35,431 bases of DNA, taken from the NCBI GenBank assembly GCA_038213435.1, contig JBBQTI010000043.1, positions 1 to 35,431 of the forward strand, in the 5' to 3' direction. The notes below the pieces were generated by a model that saw only the letters and a list, made by a program, of their open reading frames with translations, was not told where the DNA came from and did no database searches. A program made the translations under genes and the position numbers. This document shows positions 14,711 to 23,074 of this stretch, piece after piece. Position 1 is the first letter of the stretch. The number at the start of each line of letters is the position of its first letter. This DNA is from PALSA-610 sp038213435. GTDB taxonomy: Bacteria > Actinomycetota > Acidimicrobiia > IMCC26256 > PALSA-610.

Positions 14711-16261
14711 TCAGGGGCGCAGGCCGTGGGCCGTTGGTCTCGGCCTGAGGACACGCGCCGCCAGCTCCGCGAATTCGCAGAGGAGGGGACGGGTGTCGCG
14801 CGGGTCGATGATCTCCTCGACGAGGAAGGCCTCTGCAGTCTTGAACGGCGACTGGCGCGCCGTGAGCCGTTGCTCGATCTCGGCGCGTAGCGCACCGGGA
14901 TCGGCGGCCGCTTCCAGTTGCGCTTTGTACGCCGCTTCGATGCCGCCTTCGAGAGGAAGGCTGCCCCAATTCCCCGACGGCCACGCGAATCGGTACGAGA
15001 GTTTCGACGCGTCCTGGTGCGCGGCGCCCGCGACTCCGTACACCTTGCGCACGATCACCGAGCACCATGGCGTCGTCGCCTGGTAGATCGCGGCCAAAGC
15101 CCGCGCGCCGTAGCGGATCGTCGCGGCCTTCTCGGCGTCGGTTCCGATCACGAAACCCGGATTGTCGACGAGGTGCACGACGGGAAGATGGAACGTGTCA
15201 GCGAGATCGACGAAGCGCGTCACCTTCTCCGACGCGGTCGCAGTCCAACCGCCTGCATAGAAGTACGGATCGTTCGCGAGCACCGCGACCGGTCGGCCGT
15301 CGAGGCGGGCGAGGCCGGTGACCGCGCTCCGTCCGTTGAACGTTCCGAGCTCGAACCACGAGTCGCCGTCGACGACCGCTTCGATGATCGCGCGGACCTT
15401 GTAAACCTTGCGCCGGTCGCGCGGGATGGCGTGCAGCAGCGACTCGTCGCGCCGCTGCGGGTCGTCATCGACGTTCGGGGCGCGCGGTGGGAGCTCGTCG
15501 ACCGATGACGGAAGGTACGAGAGGAAACGGCGGACGCGGGCGAACGCCTCGGCCTCGGTTGCGACTTCGTCGTCGACTGCGCCATTGCGCGTGTGGATCG
15601 CGCTCCCTCCGAGCGTCTCCTTGTCGACCTCTTCGCCCAGGCGCGCGACCACGGGTGGACCGGCGACGAAGAGCTGCGAGGTGCCCTTCACCATGACGCT
15701 GTAGTGGCTGGTGACAACGCGCGCCGCGCCGAGACCGGCGACGGAGCCGAGGCAGCACGAAACCACGGGAACTGTCGCGAGGTTCGCGACCACGTGCTCC
15801 CAGCCCGGATTGAACGGTACGAACGATCGGCGTTCGGTCTCGAGCGACTTCACGGAGCCGCCGCCGCCCGAGCCGTCGACCAAGCGGACGATGGGCATCC
15901 GCAGATCGTGCGCCATGCGCTCGGCGTGCACTTGCTTTTGGAAGATCGACGCGTCCGCGGCTCCGCCGCGCACCGTGAAGTCGTCGCCGCCGACGACGAT
16001 CGGACGCCCTTCGACCCGACCGCGACCCATGACGAAGTTCGCCGGCGTCACGTCGACCAGGTTGCCGTGGTCGTCGTACGTCGCCCGACCGGTCAGCGCG
16101 CCGATCTCGTGGAACGTACCGGCATCGAGGAGCGCGTCGATCCGTTCCCGAACCGTGAGCTTCCCCTGCTCGCGGTGCCGGTCGACCTTCTCCGCGCCCC
16201 CCATCCGCCGCGCGAGTTCGGTGCGCCGCGCCAACTCCTCGAGCTCCGGCTCCCAGCCCAC
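14711..16261 (-). CDS. acyl-CoA carboxylase carboxyltransferase subunit
   Basis: A 516-residue carboxyltransferase of the AccD/PccB/MccB superfamily with two crotonase-fold halves (about 30-260 and 275-500). The first half has GKLTVRERIDALLDAGTFHEIG and GRVEGRPIVVGGDDFTVRGGA; the second has VHLVDNPGFVIGTDAEKAATIR and ASKLSYRFAWPSGNWG. In place of the usual SGGARIQEG it has DGSGGGGSVKS (129-139), so it belongs to an atypical subgroup. No biotin carboxylase or biotin carrier gene is nearby. Such enzymes carboxylate propionyl-, methylcrotonyl-, geranyl- or other acyl-CoAs. It starts with GTG 34 bases after the acyl-CoA dehydrogenase stop. Confidence 0.9.
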   Translation of the reverse strand: MGWEPELEELARRTELARRMGGAEKVDRHREQGKLTVRERIDALLDAGTFHEIGALTGRATYDDHGNLVDVTPANFVMGRGRVEGRPIVVGGDDFTVRGGAADASIFQKQVHAERMAHDLRMPIVRLVDGSGGGGSVKSLETERRSFVPFNPGWEHVVANLATVPVVSCCLGSVAGLGAARVVTSHYSVMVKGTSQLFVAGPPVVARLGEEVDKETLGGSAIHTRNGAVDDEVATEAEAFARVRRFLSYLPSSVDELPPRAPNVDDDPQRRDESLLHAIPRDRRKVYKVRAIIEAVVDGDSWFELGTFNGRSAVTGLARLDGRPVAVLANDPYFYAGGWTATASEKVTRFVDLADTFHLPVVHLVDNPGFVIGTDAEKAATIRYGARALAAIYQATTPWCSVIVRKVYGVAGAAHQDASKLSYRFAWPSGNWGSLPLEGGIEAAYKAQLEAAADPGALRAEIEQRLTARQSPFKTAEAFLVEEIIDPRDTRPLLCEFAELAARVLRPRPTAHGLRP

Positions 16262-16295
16262 TTATCCGCAGCTCACGCTCGGCTGCCGGATCCGG

Positions 16296-17516
16296 TCACA
16301 GGGGGAGATTGCCCGTCGCGGCCGCGGTGCTGCCGTGGTCGCGGAACGCGGAGATCGCGCGCTCGGCTGTGCGCATGAGGTGTATCTCGTCTGCACCGTC
16401 GGCGAAGCGCGCCCAGCGCGCGTGCAGGAACATGTCGGCGAGCGGTGTGTCCTTCGAATAGCCGAGCGCACCGTGCACCTGGATCGCGCGATCGATGATC
16501 CGGTTGAGCGCGTTCGCGACGAAATGCTTCGTCATCGATACCTCGCTCTTGAAGTCCTCCTTGCGATCGATCTTGTACGCCGAGTGCAGCACCATGAGCT
16601 TGCACTGATAGAGCTCGATGGTCGACTCCGCGATCATCCACTGGATGCCCTGCTTCTCCGCGAGGAGCGAGCCGTGCGAGTACCGGCTGAGCGACCGATC
16701 GACCATCATGTCGAGCGCGATCTCGGCCTGCGCGATCCAGCGCATGCAGTGCGCGAGTCGGGCGGGCCCGAGGCGGTATTGACCGAGCAGGTGGCCTTGC
16801 CCGCGCCCGCCGAGCATCTGATCGTTGTGCACGCGGAGATCTTCGATGCGAATTTCGGAGTGCCCTCCGGGCCCGTGCATCGTCTCTATCTCGCGCACCT
16901 CCGTCCAACCCTCCGAGGGCAGGTCGACGATGAACGCGGTGTTCGCGGCCTGCGGGATGTCGGGCTCCTGCTCGGTGCGGGCGATCAGGATCGCGAACCG
17001 CGCGCGGTGCGCGTTGCTGATGAACCACTTGTGTCCGCTGATGACCCATTCGTCGCCGTCGGGGTATCCCCACGTCTTGATCAATGTGGGATCGGAGCCG
17101 GCGACCTCGGGTTCGGTCATCGCGAAGCACGACGCCGACGTGCCTTCGCACAATGGCTTCAGGTATTTCTGCTTTTGATCCTCGGTGCCCCAATGCAGGA
17201 GCGTGTGCATGTTGCCCTCGTCGGGCGCCTGCGCGTTGATCGCGAACGGCCCGAAGCTCGAGCGCGCGGCTTCGGCCTGCACCATGGCGAGCTCGACGTG
17301 GCCGAGACCCATGCCCCCCCACTCCTCGGGCATGTGCGGCAACCAGAGCCCGCGCTCGCGCGCCGCGGCGCGCATCTCGACGATGCCTTCGATGAGTTGC
17401 TTTCGATCGTTACGATCCCAGCGTTTCTCGATGGGCCGCACGACATCGTCGATCAAGGACCGCACGCGGTTTCGGATCTCTTCGAGCTCGGGCGAGAGGC
17501 TGAAGTCGATGGCCAT
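16296..17516 (-). CDS. ACAD10/11-like acyl-CoA dehydrogenase
   Basis: A 406-residue acyl-CoA dehydrogenase with the N-terminal helical domain, the flavin/substrate segment CFAMTEPEVAGSDPT (130-144), the SGHKWFISNA strand, and the C-terminal helical domain with QVHGALGYSKDTPLADMFLHAR. The position aligning with the catalytic Glu of MCAD is Asp in RFADGADEIH, as in the ACAD10/11 branch, which works with phosphotransferase partners on hydroxyacyl-CoAs. It is the first gene of the minus-strand operon leading to the carboxyltransferase and dioxygenase. The ATG at 17516 has a promoter whose -35 is inside a palindromic operator shared with the divergent alcohol dehydrogenase. Confidence 0.94.
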   Translation of the reverse strand: MAIDFSLSPELEEIRNRVRSLIDDVVRPIEKRWDRNDRKQLIEGIVEMRAAARERGLWLPHMPEEWGGMGLGHVELAMVQAEAARSSFGPFAINAQAPDEGNMHTLLHWGTEDQKQKYLKPLCEGTSASCFAMTEPEVAGSDPTLIKTWGYPDGDEWVISGHKWFISNAHRARFAILIARTEQEPDIPQAANTAFIVDLPSEGWTEVREIETMHGPGGHSEIRIEDLRVHNDQMLGGRGQGHLLGQYRLGPARLAHCMRWIAQAEIALDMMVDRSLSRYSHGSLLAEKQGIQWMIAESTIELYQCKLMVLHSAYKIDRKEDFKSEVSMTKHFVANALNRIIDRAIQVHGALGYSKDTPLADMFLHARWARFADGADEIHLMRTAERAISAFRDHGSTAAATGNLPL

Positions 17517-17522
17517 GCGGGC

Positions 17523-17552
17523 AGTGTCGTGCCGCCTTGACTGCCCGGTCAA
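17523..17552 (-). promoter_or_regulatory. promoter of acyl-CoA dehydrogenase, -35 inside operator
   Basis: Minus-strand TTGACC (17547-17552), 18-bp spacer, GACACT (17523-17528), then six bases to the ATG at 17516. The -10 is a weaker match than in the sister promoters, but the layout is the same. Confidence 0.5.
17537..17552. promoter_or_regulatory. near-palindromic operator (TTGACTGCCCGGTCAA)
   Basis: The outer five bases on each side form a perfect TTGAC/GTCAA inverted repeat. It sits between two divergent genes: 20 bp from the acyl-CoA dehydrogenase ATG and 19 bp from the alcohol dehydrogenase GTG, and supplies the -35 hexamer of both promoters. It matches the site at 13957-13972 in 14 of 16 positions. 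Confidence 0.65.
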
Positions 17553-17564
17553 GACCGGTAACCT
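17537..17564 (+). promoter_or_regulatory. promoter of zinc alcohol dehydrogenase, -35 inside operator
   Basis: TTGACT (17537-17542), 16-bp spacer, TAACCT (17559-17564), then seven bases to the GTG at 17572. Good sigma-70-type promoter for a leaderless transcript, with the operator across its -35. Confidence 0.6.
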
Positions 17565-17571
17565 CGCCGCA

Positions 17572-18627
17572 GTGCGTGCCGCCGTTGCTCGTCGCGGGGT
17601 CCTCGTCGTGGAGGACGTCGCCGACCCGGTTCCCGGCCCGGGCGACGTGTTGGTCAGCGTCAAGGCGTGTGGGATCTGCGGCTCGGATCTGCACGCGCTG
17701 CACCACGCCGACGAGCTCGTCGCGATCGCACGCGAGATGGCGGCGCCGCTGACGTTCGACCCGCGGCTCGACTTCATCATGGGTCACGAGTTCACGGCCG
17801 AGGTGCTCGAGCTCGGCCCGCAGACCGAGGGATCGCCGGTGAGCCCGGGCGATCTCGTCACCTCGCTGCCGATTGCGCTCACGCCGGCCGGGATGGAACC
17901 GGTCGGCGCGTACTCCAACGTCTACAACGGCGCGTACGCCGATCGGATGCGCCTGACCGCGGCGATGTGCATGAAGGTCCCGAACGGTCTCGACCATCGA
18001 CGCGCCGCGCTCACCGAGCCGATGGCGGTCGGCCGGCACGCGGTCGCGCGTGCCGCGATCACGCCCGCCGAATCCGCCGTCGTGCTCGGTGCCGGACCGG
18101 TCGGCCTCGCGGTCGTCGCCGAGCTGCGCCGCCTCGGCGTCGAGACCGTGGTGGTCTCCGACTACTCACCCCGGCGGCGCGCGGTCGCGCTGGCCATGGG
18201 CGCGAGCGTCGCCGTCGATCCTGCGGTCGAGGATCCGATGGACGCGTGGATCACGGCCGACGGCCGACACGCCCCGATCGTGTTCGACGCGATCGGAGTT
18301 CAAGGAACCCTCGAGGCGGTGATCAAGGCGGCGCCACCTCTGGGGCGCGTCTGCATCGTCGGCTCGTGCATGCAACGCGATTCCCTGCGCCCGCTGCTCG
18401 CGCAGGCGAAGCAACTGACAATCGTGTTCTCGTTTGCATACGACCCGTTCGAGTTCGGCGACACGTTGCGCGCGATCGCCGAAGGCGAGATCGACGTGAC
18501 GCCGATGATCACGGGTACGTGCGGCGTAGAGGGTGTGCCCGCGGCCTTCGAAGCGCTGGGCCACCCCGAGGAGCACGTGAAGATCCTCGTCGAGCCGGGC
18601 GGCCCGGCGGTTCCGGCGGCGATCTGA
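17572..18627 (+). CDS. zinc-binding alcohol dehydrogenase (MDR family)
   Basis: A 351-residue medium-chain dehydrogenase. The catalytic zinc site is indicated by C36 in CGICGSDLH (33-41) and by GHE at 71-73; the four-cysteine structural zinc lobe of classical alcohol dehydrogenases is missing. The Rossmann motif is VLGAGPVGLAVVAELRRLG. Members oxidise alcohols or polyols with NAD(P)+. The GTG at 17572 is fixed by the promoter TTGACT-N16-TAACCT ending seven bases upstream. It is divergent from the acyl-CoA dehydrogenase and shares its operator, so both are probably induced together. Convergent with the SRPBCC gene, 12 bases apart. Confidence 0.93.
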   Translation: MRAAVARRGVLVVEDVADPVPGPGDVLVSVKACGICGSDLHALHHADELVAIAREMAAPLTFDPRLDFIMGHEFTAEVLELGPQTEGSPVSPGDLVTSLPIALTPAGMEPVGAYSNVYNGAYADRMRLTAAMCMKVPNGLDHRRAALTEPMAVGRHAVARAAITPAESAVVLGAGPVGLAVVAELRRLGVETVVVSDYSPRRRAVALAMGASVAVDPAVEDPMDAWITADGRHAPIVFDAIGVQGTLEAVIKAAPPLGRVCIVGSCMQRDSLRPLLAQAKQLTIVFSFAYDPFEFGDTLRAIAEGEIDVTPMITGTCGVEGVPAAFEALGHPEEHVKILVEPGGPAVPAAI

Positions 18628-18639
18628 AGAAGTTCGGGT

Positions 18640-19029
18640 CTAGCCTTCGATCTTCTTCTCCAGCTCGACGGCGGAGCCCTCGTAGATCGGCACGAAGAGC
18701 GCGAGCAGGTCGTCGGGCACGACCTCGACCGACCAGGTGACATGCGAGCCGCTGCCCTCGGGATCGACGGCGATCGTCGCGAGGTGCGACTCGAGGTTGC
18801 CCATCGGCGACTCGATGATCGAGTACGAGATGCAGCGCGCGCCGTCGTCGAGCGTCCGCAACTGCTCTTTCACCTCGATGCCCATCATCCCGATCGTGCG
18901 GACGTCGCCGTCGACGGTGCACGTCTCGACACCCGGCATCCATTCGTCGAGCCCCCCGAACTCGCGCACGACCTTCCACACTTCATCGGGGCTGCCGTCG
19001 ATCGACACTTCTGCTTTACCGTCGGCCAT
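18640..19029 (-). CDS. SRPBCC (START-like) family protein
   Basis: A 129-residue protein with the SRPBCC fold: AEVSIDGSPDEVWKVVREFGGLDEWMPGVETCTVDGD at the start, strands around RCISYSIIESPMGN, and a C-terminal helix (DDLLALFVPIYEGSAVELEKKI) that closes the hydrophobic pocket. Members bind hydrophobic ligands or act as cyclases/dehydratases; nothing here identifies the ligand. No signal peptide. It lies 26 bases downstream of the geranylgeranyl-reductase-type gene on the same strand and may be co-transcribed, which could hint at an isoprenoid-like ligand. That is speculation. Confidence 0.88.
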   Translation of the reverse strand: MADGKAEVSIDGSPDEVWKVVREFGGLDEWMPGVETCTVDGDVRTIGMMGIEVKEQLRTLDDGARCISYSIIESPMGNLESHLATIAVDPEGSGSHVTWSVEVVPDDLLALFVPIYEGSAVELEKKIEG

Positions 19030-19055
19030 GTCGTCATCATGGCATGTCGGCGCGA

Positions 19056-20249
19056 CTACGTGTCCGGGGTCGTGAACGCAGCGCCCGGACTCGTGAACGC
19101 GCCGCGATGCCAGCGATCGGGCGTGGCGAGGACCGCGCGGGGATAGTCCTCCCACATCCACCGCGCGAAGCTTCGCCGCGTCCAGGGCGTGAGGTCGGCG
19201 GCGCGGATCGCGGCCCGGGCGCCGAGCGGCCTGCGCAGGACCTGCTGGAGCAGATGTGCGAAGCGCAGGTCGCGTCCGAGGGCGCGGTGCACGAGTCGGC
19301 GATAGTCGGCTCCCGTCGCGATCGCCTCCGCGGCCAGCATGCCGGTCTCGATCGCCTGCGCGATGCCCTCGCCGGTCATCGGGTCGACAACTCCGGCTGC
19401 GTCTCCTGCGAAGAGCACGCGGCCGCGCGCGAGCGCGGCCGGGTCGTAACGCGACGGGATCGGCCATGCTCGAACGGGTTCCGTCGGCCGCGCGCGCGGT
19501 CCGAGCACGTCGCGCAGGACCGGTCGGGCCAACAGGTCGGGCCACAGCTCCCTGAGCTCGCGACCGCGGCGGCCGTCGGAGCGCAGCACGCCATAGCCGA
19601 CGTTCGCGCGTCCGCCCGGCAATGGGAACACCCACACGTACCCGGGCAGGAGATCGCGTTCGAAGATCACCCAGAGACGCTCGTCGTCGACCCCTTCGAA
19701 GTACTGACGTGCCGCGTGCCACTCGCCGAGATCGCGGGGCGCGTCCGGCTCGAGCACCCGCCGGACCGTCGACCAGTGGCCGTCCGCGGCGATCGCGAAC
19801 GATGCGGCGAGCACCGCGCCGTCGGCGAGCGTGACGCGAACGGCATCGGCGTCGTGCTCCAGCCCGTCGATCGCGCAACTTTCCCGGACGTCGACGCCGC
19901 TCCGGCGCGCGACCGCGAGGAGCGCCGCGTCGAGCGAACGGCGGCTCACCACTGCGGCGTGTGCCCCGTCGGTGGGGAGCGGGAGCCGGGCGCGGCGACC
20001 GGACGGCGACACCAGCACCGTCTCGCGCACGAACGCCGGCGCGGTTCCGGCGAGCTCACCCGCCGACACACCCAAGGCTTCCAGGAGTCGCAGCGCGTTC
20101 GCGGTGAGCCCGTCGCCGCACGTCTTGTCACGCGGAAAGCGCGCCTTGTCGACACAGACGACCCGCAGTCCCCGTGCGGCCGCGGTGATCGCGGCCGCAG
20201 TTCCCGCGGGACCCGCGCCCACCACGACGACGTCGACGTGCTCAGCCAT
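19056..20249 (-). CDS. geranylgeranyl reductase family FAD-dependent oxidoreductase
   Basis: A 397-residue FAD enzyme. It begins VDVVVVGAGPAGTAAA (GAGPAG at 11-16), has PRDKTCGDGLT (40-50), typical of the geranylgeranyl reductase family, and the second FAD motif FAGDAAGVVDPMTGEGIAQ (280-298). Family members reduce the double bonds of isoprenoid chains (menaquinone side chains, lipids) or act as related monooxygenases. No membrane segment. The ATG at 20249 is preceded by TACCGT at eight bases. The SRPBCC gene follows. Members in actinobacteria often act on menaquinone; this is family knowledge, not shown here. Confidence 0.9.
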   Translation of the reverse strand: MAEHVDVVVVGAGPAGTAAAITAAARGLRVVCVDKARFPRDKTCGDGLTANALRLLEALGVSAGELAGTAPAFVRETVLVSPSGRRARLPLPTDGAHAAVVSRRSLDAALLAVARRSGVDVRESCAIDGLEHDADAVRVTLADGAVLAASFAIAADGHWSTVRRVLEPDAPRDLGEWHAARQYFEGVDDERLWVIFERDLLPGYVWVFPLPGGRANVGYGVLRSDGRRGRELRELWPDLLARPVLRDVLGPRARPTEPVRAWPIPSRYDPAALARGRVLFAGDAAGVVDPMTGEGIAQAIETGMLAAEAIATGADYRRLVHRALGRDLRFAHLLQQVLRRPLGARAAIRAADLTPWTRRSFARWMWEDYPRAVLATPDRWHRGAFTSPGAAFTTPDT

Positions 20250-20257
20250 CGGCGGCG

Positions 20258-20263
20258 ACGGTA
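20258..20263 (-). promoter_or_regulatory. candidate leaderless -10 box for geranylgeranyl-reductase-type gene
   Basis: TACCGT on the minus strand lies eight bases before the ATG at 20249. Confidence 0.35.
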
Positions 20264-20279
20264 CCGGCTAAGACCGGGC

Positions 20280-21200
20280 TCAGCGCACTTCGGCTCGCGC
20301 GAACAGGATCCCCGCGCCGCCGACGATGAGCACGACCCAGACGGCCGTCAACGTGACTCCGCCCGCCAGGGTGTGGATCGCGTGTTCCTGGACCGATTCC
20401 TGGCCCGGCGTGTGCTTCACCACGATGGCGAGCAGCCCGCGCAGCGGCATGTAGTGCGAGACCGGTCCGAACGGCTTCTTGACCGGATTGATCAGGTTGA
20501 GCAGCACGAACTGCAGAAAGAACGCGATCATGCCGGCACTCGACCGCTTCGCGACCAGCGTCACGCTGTAAGCGAGCGTCGCGCCGATTCCCACCGTTGC
20601 CGCGACGCGGAGCGCCTGCGCAGTGCGGTGTGCGACGAACGCGCCGTCCAGCCCCTGTACGACGCCGCTCAGCTCGCTGCCGATGTACATGGCGAGCGCG
20701 ACGAGCGCCAACACCGCGAACGCGAACGCAGCCGCTCCGAGCGCGACCGAGACCGCCTTCGCGAGATGCACGCGCCACCGCCGCGGTTCGAACAGCAGTT
20801 GTGTGGTCAGCGAGCCCACGTGGAATTCGGCGCCGACGAACGACGCACCCAGCGCGAACGCGACAAACAGCAGCGCGATTCCCGTGCCCTCGATCACGTT
20901 CGCGAGATCCTTGCCGATGTTGGTCCGCGTGTCCGACTGGCCGAAGACGATGTTGCCGGCGCCGTCGGAAGAGCTGAACCCCGACGGGACCTCGCCCGAT
21001 GGCTTGTTCGCGACGACCTGACCCGTCTGCGTGTCAGTGACGCGTCCCGTCGCCGGATCGAGCGCGTACTCGTGACCGCGATGGCCCTTGGCCGTTCCGA
21101 TGGTGACGACGAGCACGATGAGGAGCACAGCGACGAGGAAGACGCCCCGAACGATGCGACGCGCGAAGAATCGCCGCAGCTCGGCGCCGAGCTGCGTCAC
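20280..21200 (-). CDS. ABC-2 type transporter permease
   Basis: A 306-residue membrane protein with about six hydrophobic segments (roughly 17-35, 104-123, 149-172, 199-217, 222-240, 279-300). A long extracytoplasmic loop separates the first two and contains a short HRGHEYALDPATGRVTDTQTG segment. The segment FEPRRWRVHLAKA (137-149) before the third helix is typical of ABC-2 permeases that contact the ATPase. The GTG start overlaps the ATPase stop as GTGA, so the two are translationally coupled. It probably forms the export pore with the adjacent ATPase. Substrate unknown. Confidence 0.88.
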   Translation of the reverse strand: MTQLGAELRRFFARRIVRGVFLVAVLLIVLVVTIGTAKGHRGHEYALDPATGRVTDTQTGQVVANKPSGEVPSGFSSSDGAGNIVFGQSDTRTNIGKDLANVIEGTGIALLFVAFALGASFVGAEFHVGSLTTQLLFEPRRWRVHLAKAVSVALGAAAFAFAVLALVALAMYIGSELSGVVQGLDGAFVAHRTAQALRVAATVGIGATLAYSVTLVAKRSSAGMIAFFLQFVLLNLINPVKKPFGPVSHYMPLRGLLAIVVKHTPGQESVQEHAIHTLAGGVTLTAVWVVLIVGGAGILFARAEVR

Positions 21201-22108
21201 TTCGGCTCCTCCGTGAGCTCGAGGAACACGTCTTCCAGCGAGCGCGCGACCGGTGTCAGCTCGGACAGGTAGATGCCGGCGCCCGCGAGCGTGCTCGTCA
21301 CTTCGTGGCTGCGGCTCGGATCGACGTCGACGAGGAGCGCGCCGTCGGGGTCGGCTGCGACGGTCCATCCTCCGGACGTCAGCACGTCGCGCGCCCGCTG
21401 GTCGTCGACGCGTACCCGAAAGCGTGCGTTCGTGCCCTGCAGCAACTCGCTGACTCGACCGCTCGCGATGCACTTGCCGTGGGCGACGATCGCGACGCGG
21501 TCGCATGCGTGCTCCACCTCGGAGAGGATGTGGCTCGACACGAACATCGTTCGCCCCTCGGCCGCGACCGAACGCATCAACCTGCGCACCTCGAGGATGC
21601 CGGGCGGGTCGAGGCCGTTGGCGGGCTCGTCGAGGATGAGCAGGTCGGGTTCCTTCATCAATGCGGCGGCGATGCCGAGCCGCTGCTTCATCCCGAGTGA
21701 GTAGGTAGCGAAGCGGGTGTCGGCTCGCACCCGCAGGCCGACCTGGTCGAGGACGGCCGCGACGCGCTTGGGGCCGATGCCTCGCGCCCGGCCGAGCAGC
21801 TCGAGATTCCGACGACCGGTGAAGTTCGGGAAGAACGAGGGCTGCTCGACCAGCGCGCCAACGCGGTCGATCGTCGACGGGAGATCGCGCGGGACGTCGT
21901 GGCCGAGCATGCGCACGCGGCCTCGGGCGCCGCGCAACAATCCGACCGCGGCTCGGATCGCGGTCGTCTTGCCCGCGCCGTTCGCGCCGAGGAAACCGAA
22001 GACCCCGCCCTCGGGGACACTGAGGTCGAGGCCGGCCAACGCGGGCACCCGACCTCGACGGGTTCGGTATGTGACCCGCACGTCCTCAAATTCGATCGCC
22101 GCGGCCAA
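21197..22108 (-). CDS. ABC transporter ATP-binding protein (ABC-2 exporter)
   Basis: A 303-residue ATPase: Walker A GANGAGKTT (41-49), signature YSLGMKQR (136-143), Walker B LLILDEP (156-162), switch histidine H193 in SSHI, and a C-terminal extension of about 80 residues that ends in LEDVFLELT, the usual tail of drug and lipid exporter ATPases. It starts with TTG at 22108, supported by GGGAGAG just upstream, and is divergent from etfB across 185 bp. It pairs with the overlapping permease. Members of this type confer resistance or export lipids and peptides; the cargo cannot be told. Confidence 0.93.
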   Translation of the reverse strand: MAAAIEFEDVRVTYRTRRGRVPALAGLDLSVPEGGVFGFLGANGAGKTTAIRAAVGLLRGARGRVRMLGHDVPRDLPSTIDRVGALVEQPSFFPNFTGRRNLELLGRARGIGPKRVAAVLDQVGLRVRADTRFATYSLGMKQRLGIAAALMKEPDLLILDEPANGLDPPGILEVRRLMRSVAAEGRTMFVSSHILSEVEHACDRVAIVAHGKCIASGRVSELLQGTNARFRVRVDDQRARDVLTSGGWTVAADPDGALLVDVDPSRSHEVTSTLAGAGIYLSELTPVARSLEDVFLELTEEPK

Positions 22109-22293
22109 TCCGCTCTCCCGTTCGCCTTTTCCGCCCGGTCGTGCCCCTGCGTTTATTGGTCGCTCGCACTCCTGACTGACGCTCGGGAGTGACCTGATGT
22201 TGCACGTTTCGACGCCGTGGCGGGGGGATTGGCAGAATCGCGGTTTCCCGAACCGGCGCCGCGTGCCGATTCGCGCCCAGGACGAGGAGTCGC

Positions 22294-23073
22294 ATGAACG
22301 TCGCCGTCTGCGTCAAGCAGATTCCCGACCCGGCCGTGCCGGGATCGCTGTCGGCCGATCACACGCTCGACCGCAGCGGCAAGCTCATCCTCGACGAGTC
22401 TGACAGCTACGGCGTCGAGATGGCTCTGCAGCTCGTCGACGCCGCAGGCGGCGGGGAGGTCACCCTGATCTCGATGGCGCCGAACGACGAGGTGTCGGGC
22501 CTGCGCACCGCGCTCGCGATGGGCGCGGCCAAGGCGATCCTCGTCTCCGATCCGGCGTTGGCGGGCTCGGATGCGTTGTCGACGGCCAAGGTGCTCGCCA
22601 AGAGCATCGAGCGCGCAGGCGACATCGATCTCGTGCTCGCGGCGACCGAGTCGACCGACGGCTACACCGGCACGGTGCCGGCGCAGGTCGCCGAGCTGCT
22701 CGGCTGGCCCGCGCTCACGTTCTCGAAGCACGTTGAGATCGCCGACGGCAAGGTCAAGGTGCAGCGCCAGACCGAAGCCGGCTACGACGAGGTGGAGGCC
22801 TCACTGCCTGCGATCGTGAGCGTCACGGCCGGAGTGGTCGAGCCGCGCTACCCGTCGTTCAAGGGGATCATGGCCGCCAAGAACAAGCCGGTCGACAAGG
22901 TCACCGCCGCCGACCTCGGTCTCGACGCGTCGCAGGTGGGGTGGGCCGGAGCGCGCCAGGAGATCACGAACGTCGAGCAGGCGCCCGCGCGCCAGGCGGG
23001 CGAGAAGTTCGAAGACGACGGGACGGGCGCGGAGAAGATCGTCTCGTTCCTCGAGCAGTTGAAGGTGGTCTGA
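22294..23073 (+). CDS. etfB: electron transfer flavoprotein beta subunit
   Basis: A 259-residue EtfB/FixA protein starting MNVAVCVKQIPDPAVPG, with the adenine-nucleotide-binding fold and the segment ATESTDGYTGTVPAQVAELLGWP near the middle. In the ETF heterodimer it binds AMP and helps carry electrons from acyl-CoA dehydrogenases to the quinone pool. GAGGAG lies four bases before the ATG. It is one base ahead of etfA, so the two form an operon. The acyl-CoA dehydrogenase at 16296-17516 is a plausible electron donor within the window. Confidence 0.96.
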   Translation: MNVAVCVKQIPDPAVPGSLSADHTLDRSGKLILDESDSYGVEMALQLVDAAGGGEVTLISMAPNDEVSGLRTALAMGAAKAILVSDPALAGSDALSTAKVLAKSIERAGDIDLVLAATESTDGYTGTVPAQVAELLGWPALTFSKHVEIADGKVKVQRQTEAGYDEVEASLPAIVSVTAGVVEPRYPSFKGIMAAKNKPVDKVTAADLGLDASQVGWAGARQEITNVEQAPARQAGEKFEDDGTGAEKIVSFLEQLKVV

Positions 23074-23074
23074 C

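Noticed and set aside
15711..17540. 609-codon plus-strand ORF
   Set aside because: It is antisense to the carboxyltransferase and acyl-CoA dehydrogenase, which have full family motifs.
19044..21272. 742-codon plus-strand ORF
   Set aside because: It is antisense to the geranylgeranyl-reductase and ABC genes. The composition (Arg/Ala/Gly/His-rich, no motifs) is that of a GC-rich shadow frame.
22167..22191. Inverted repeat CACTCC/GGAGTG upstream of etfB
   Set aside because: Only six base pairs with a 13-base centre; too weak to call an operator or hairpin.
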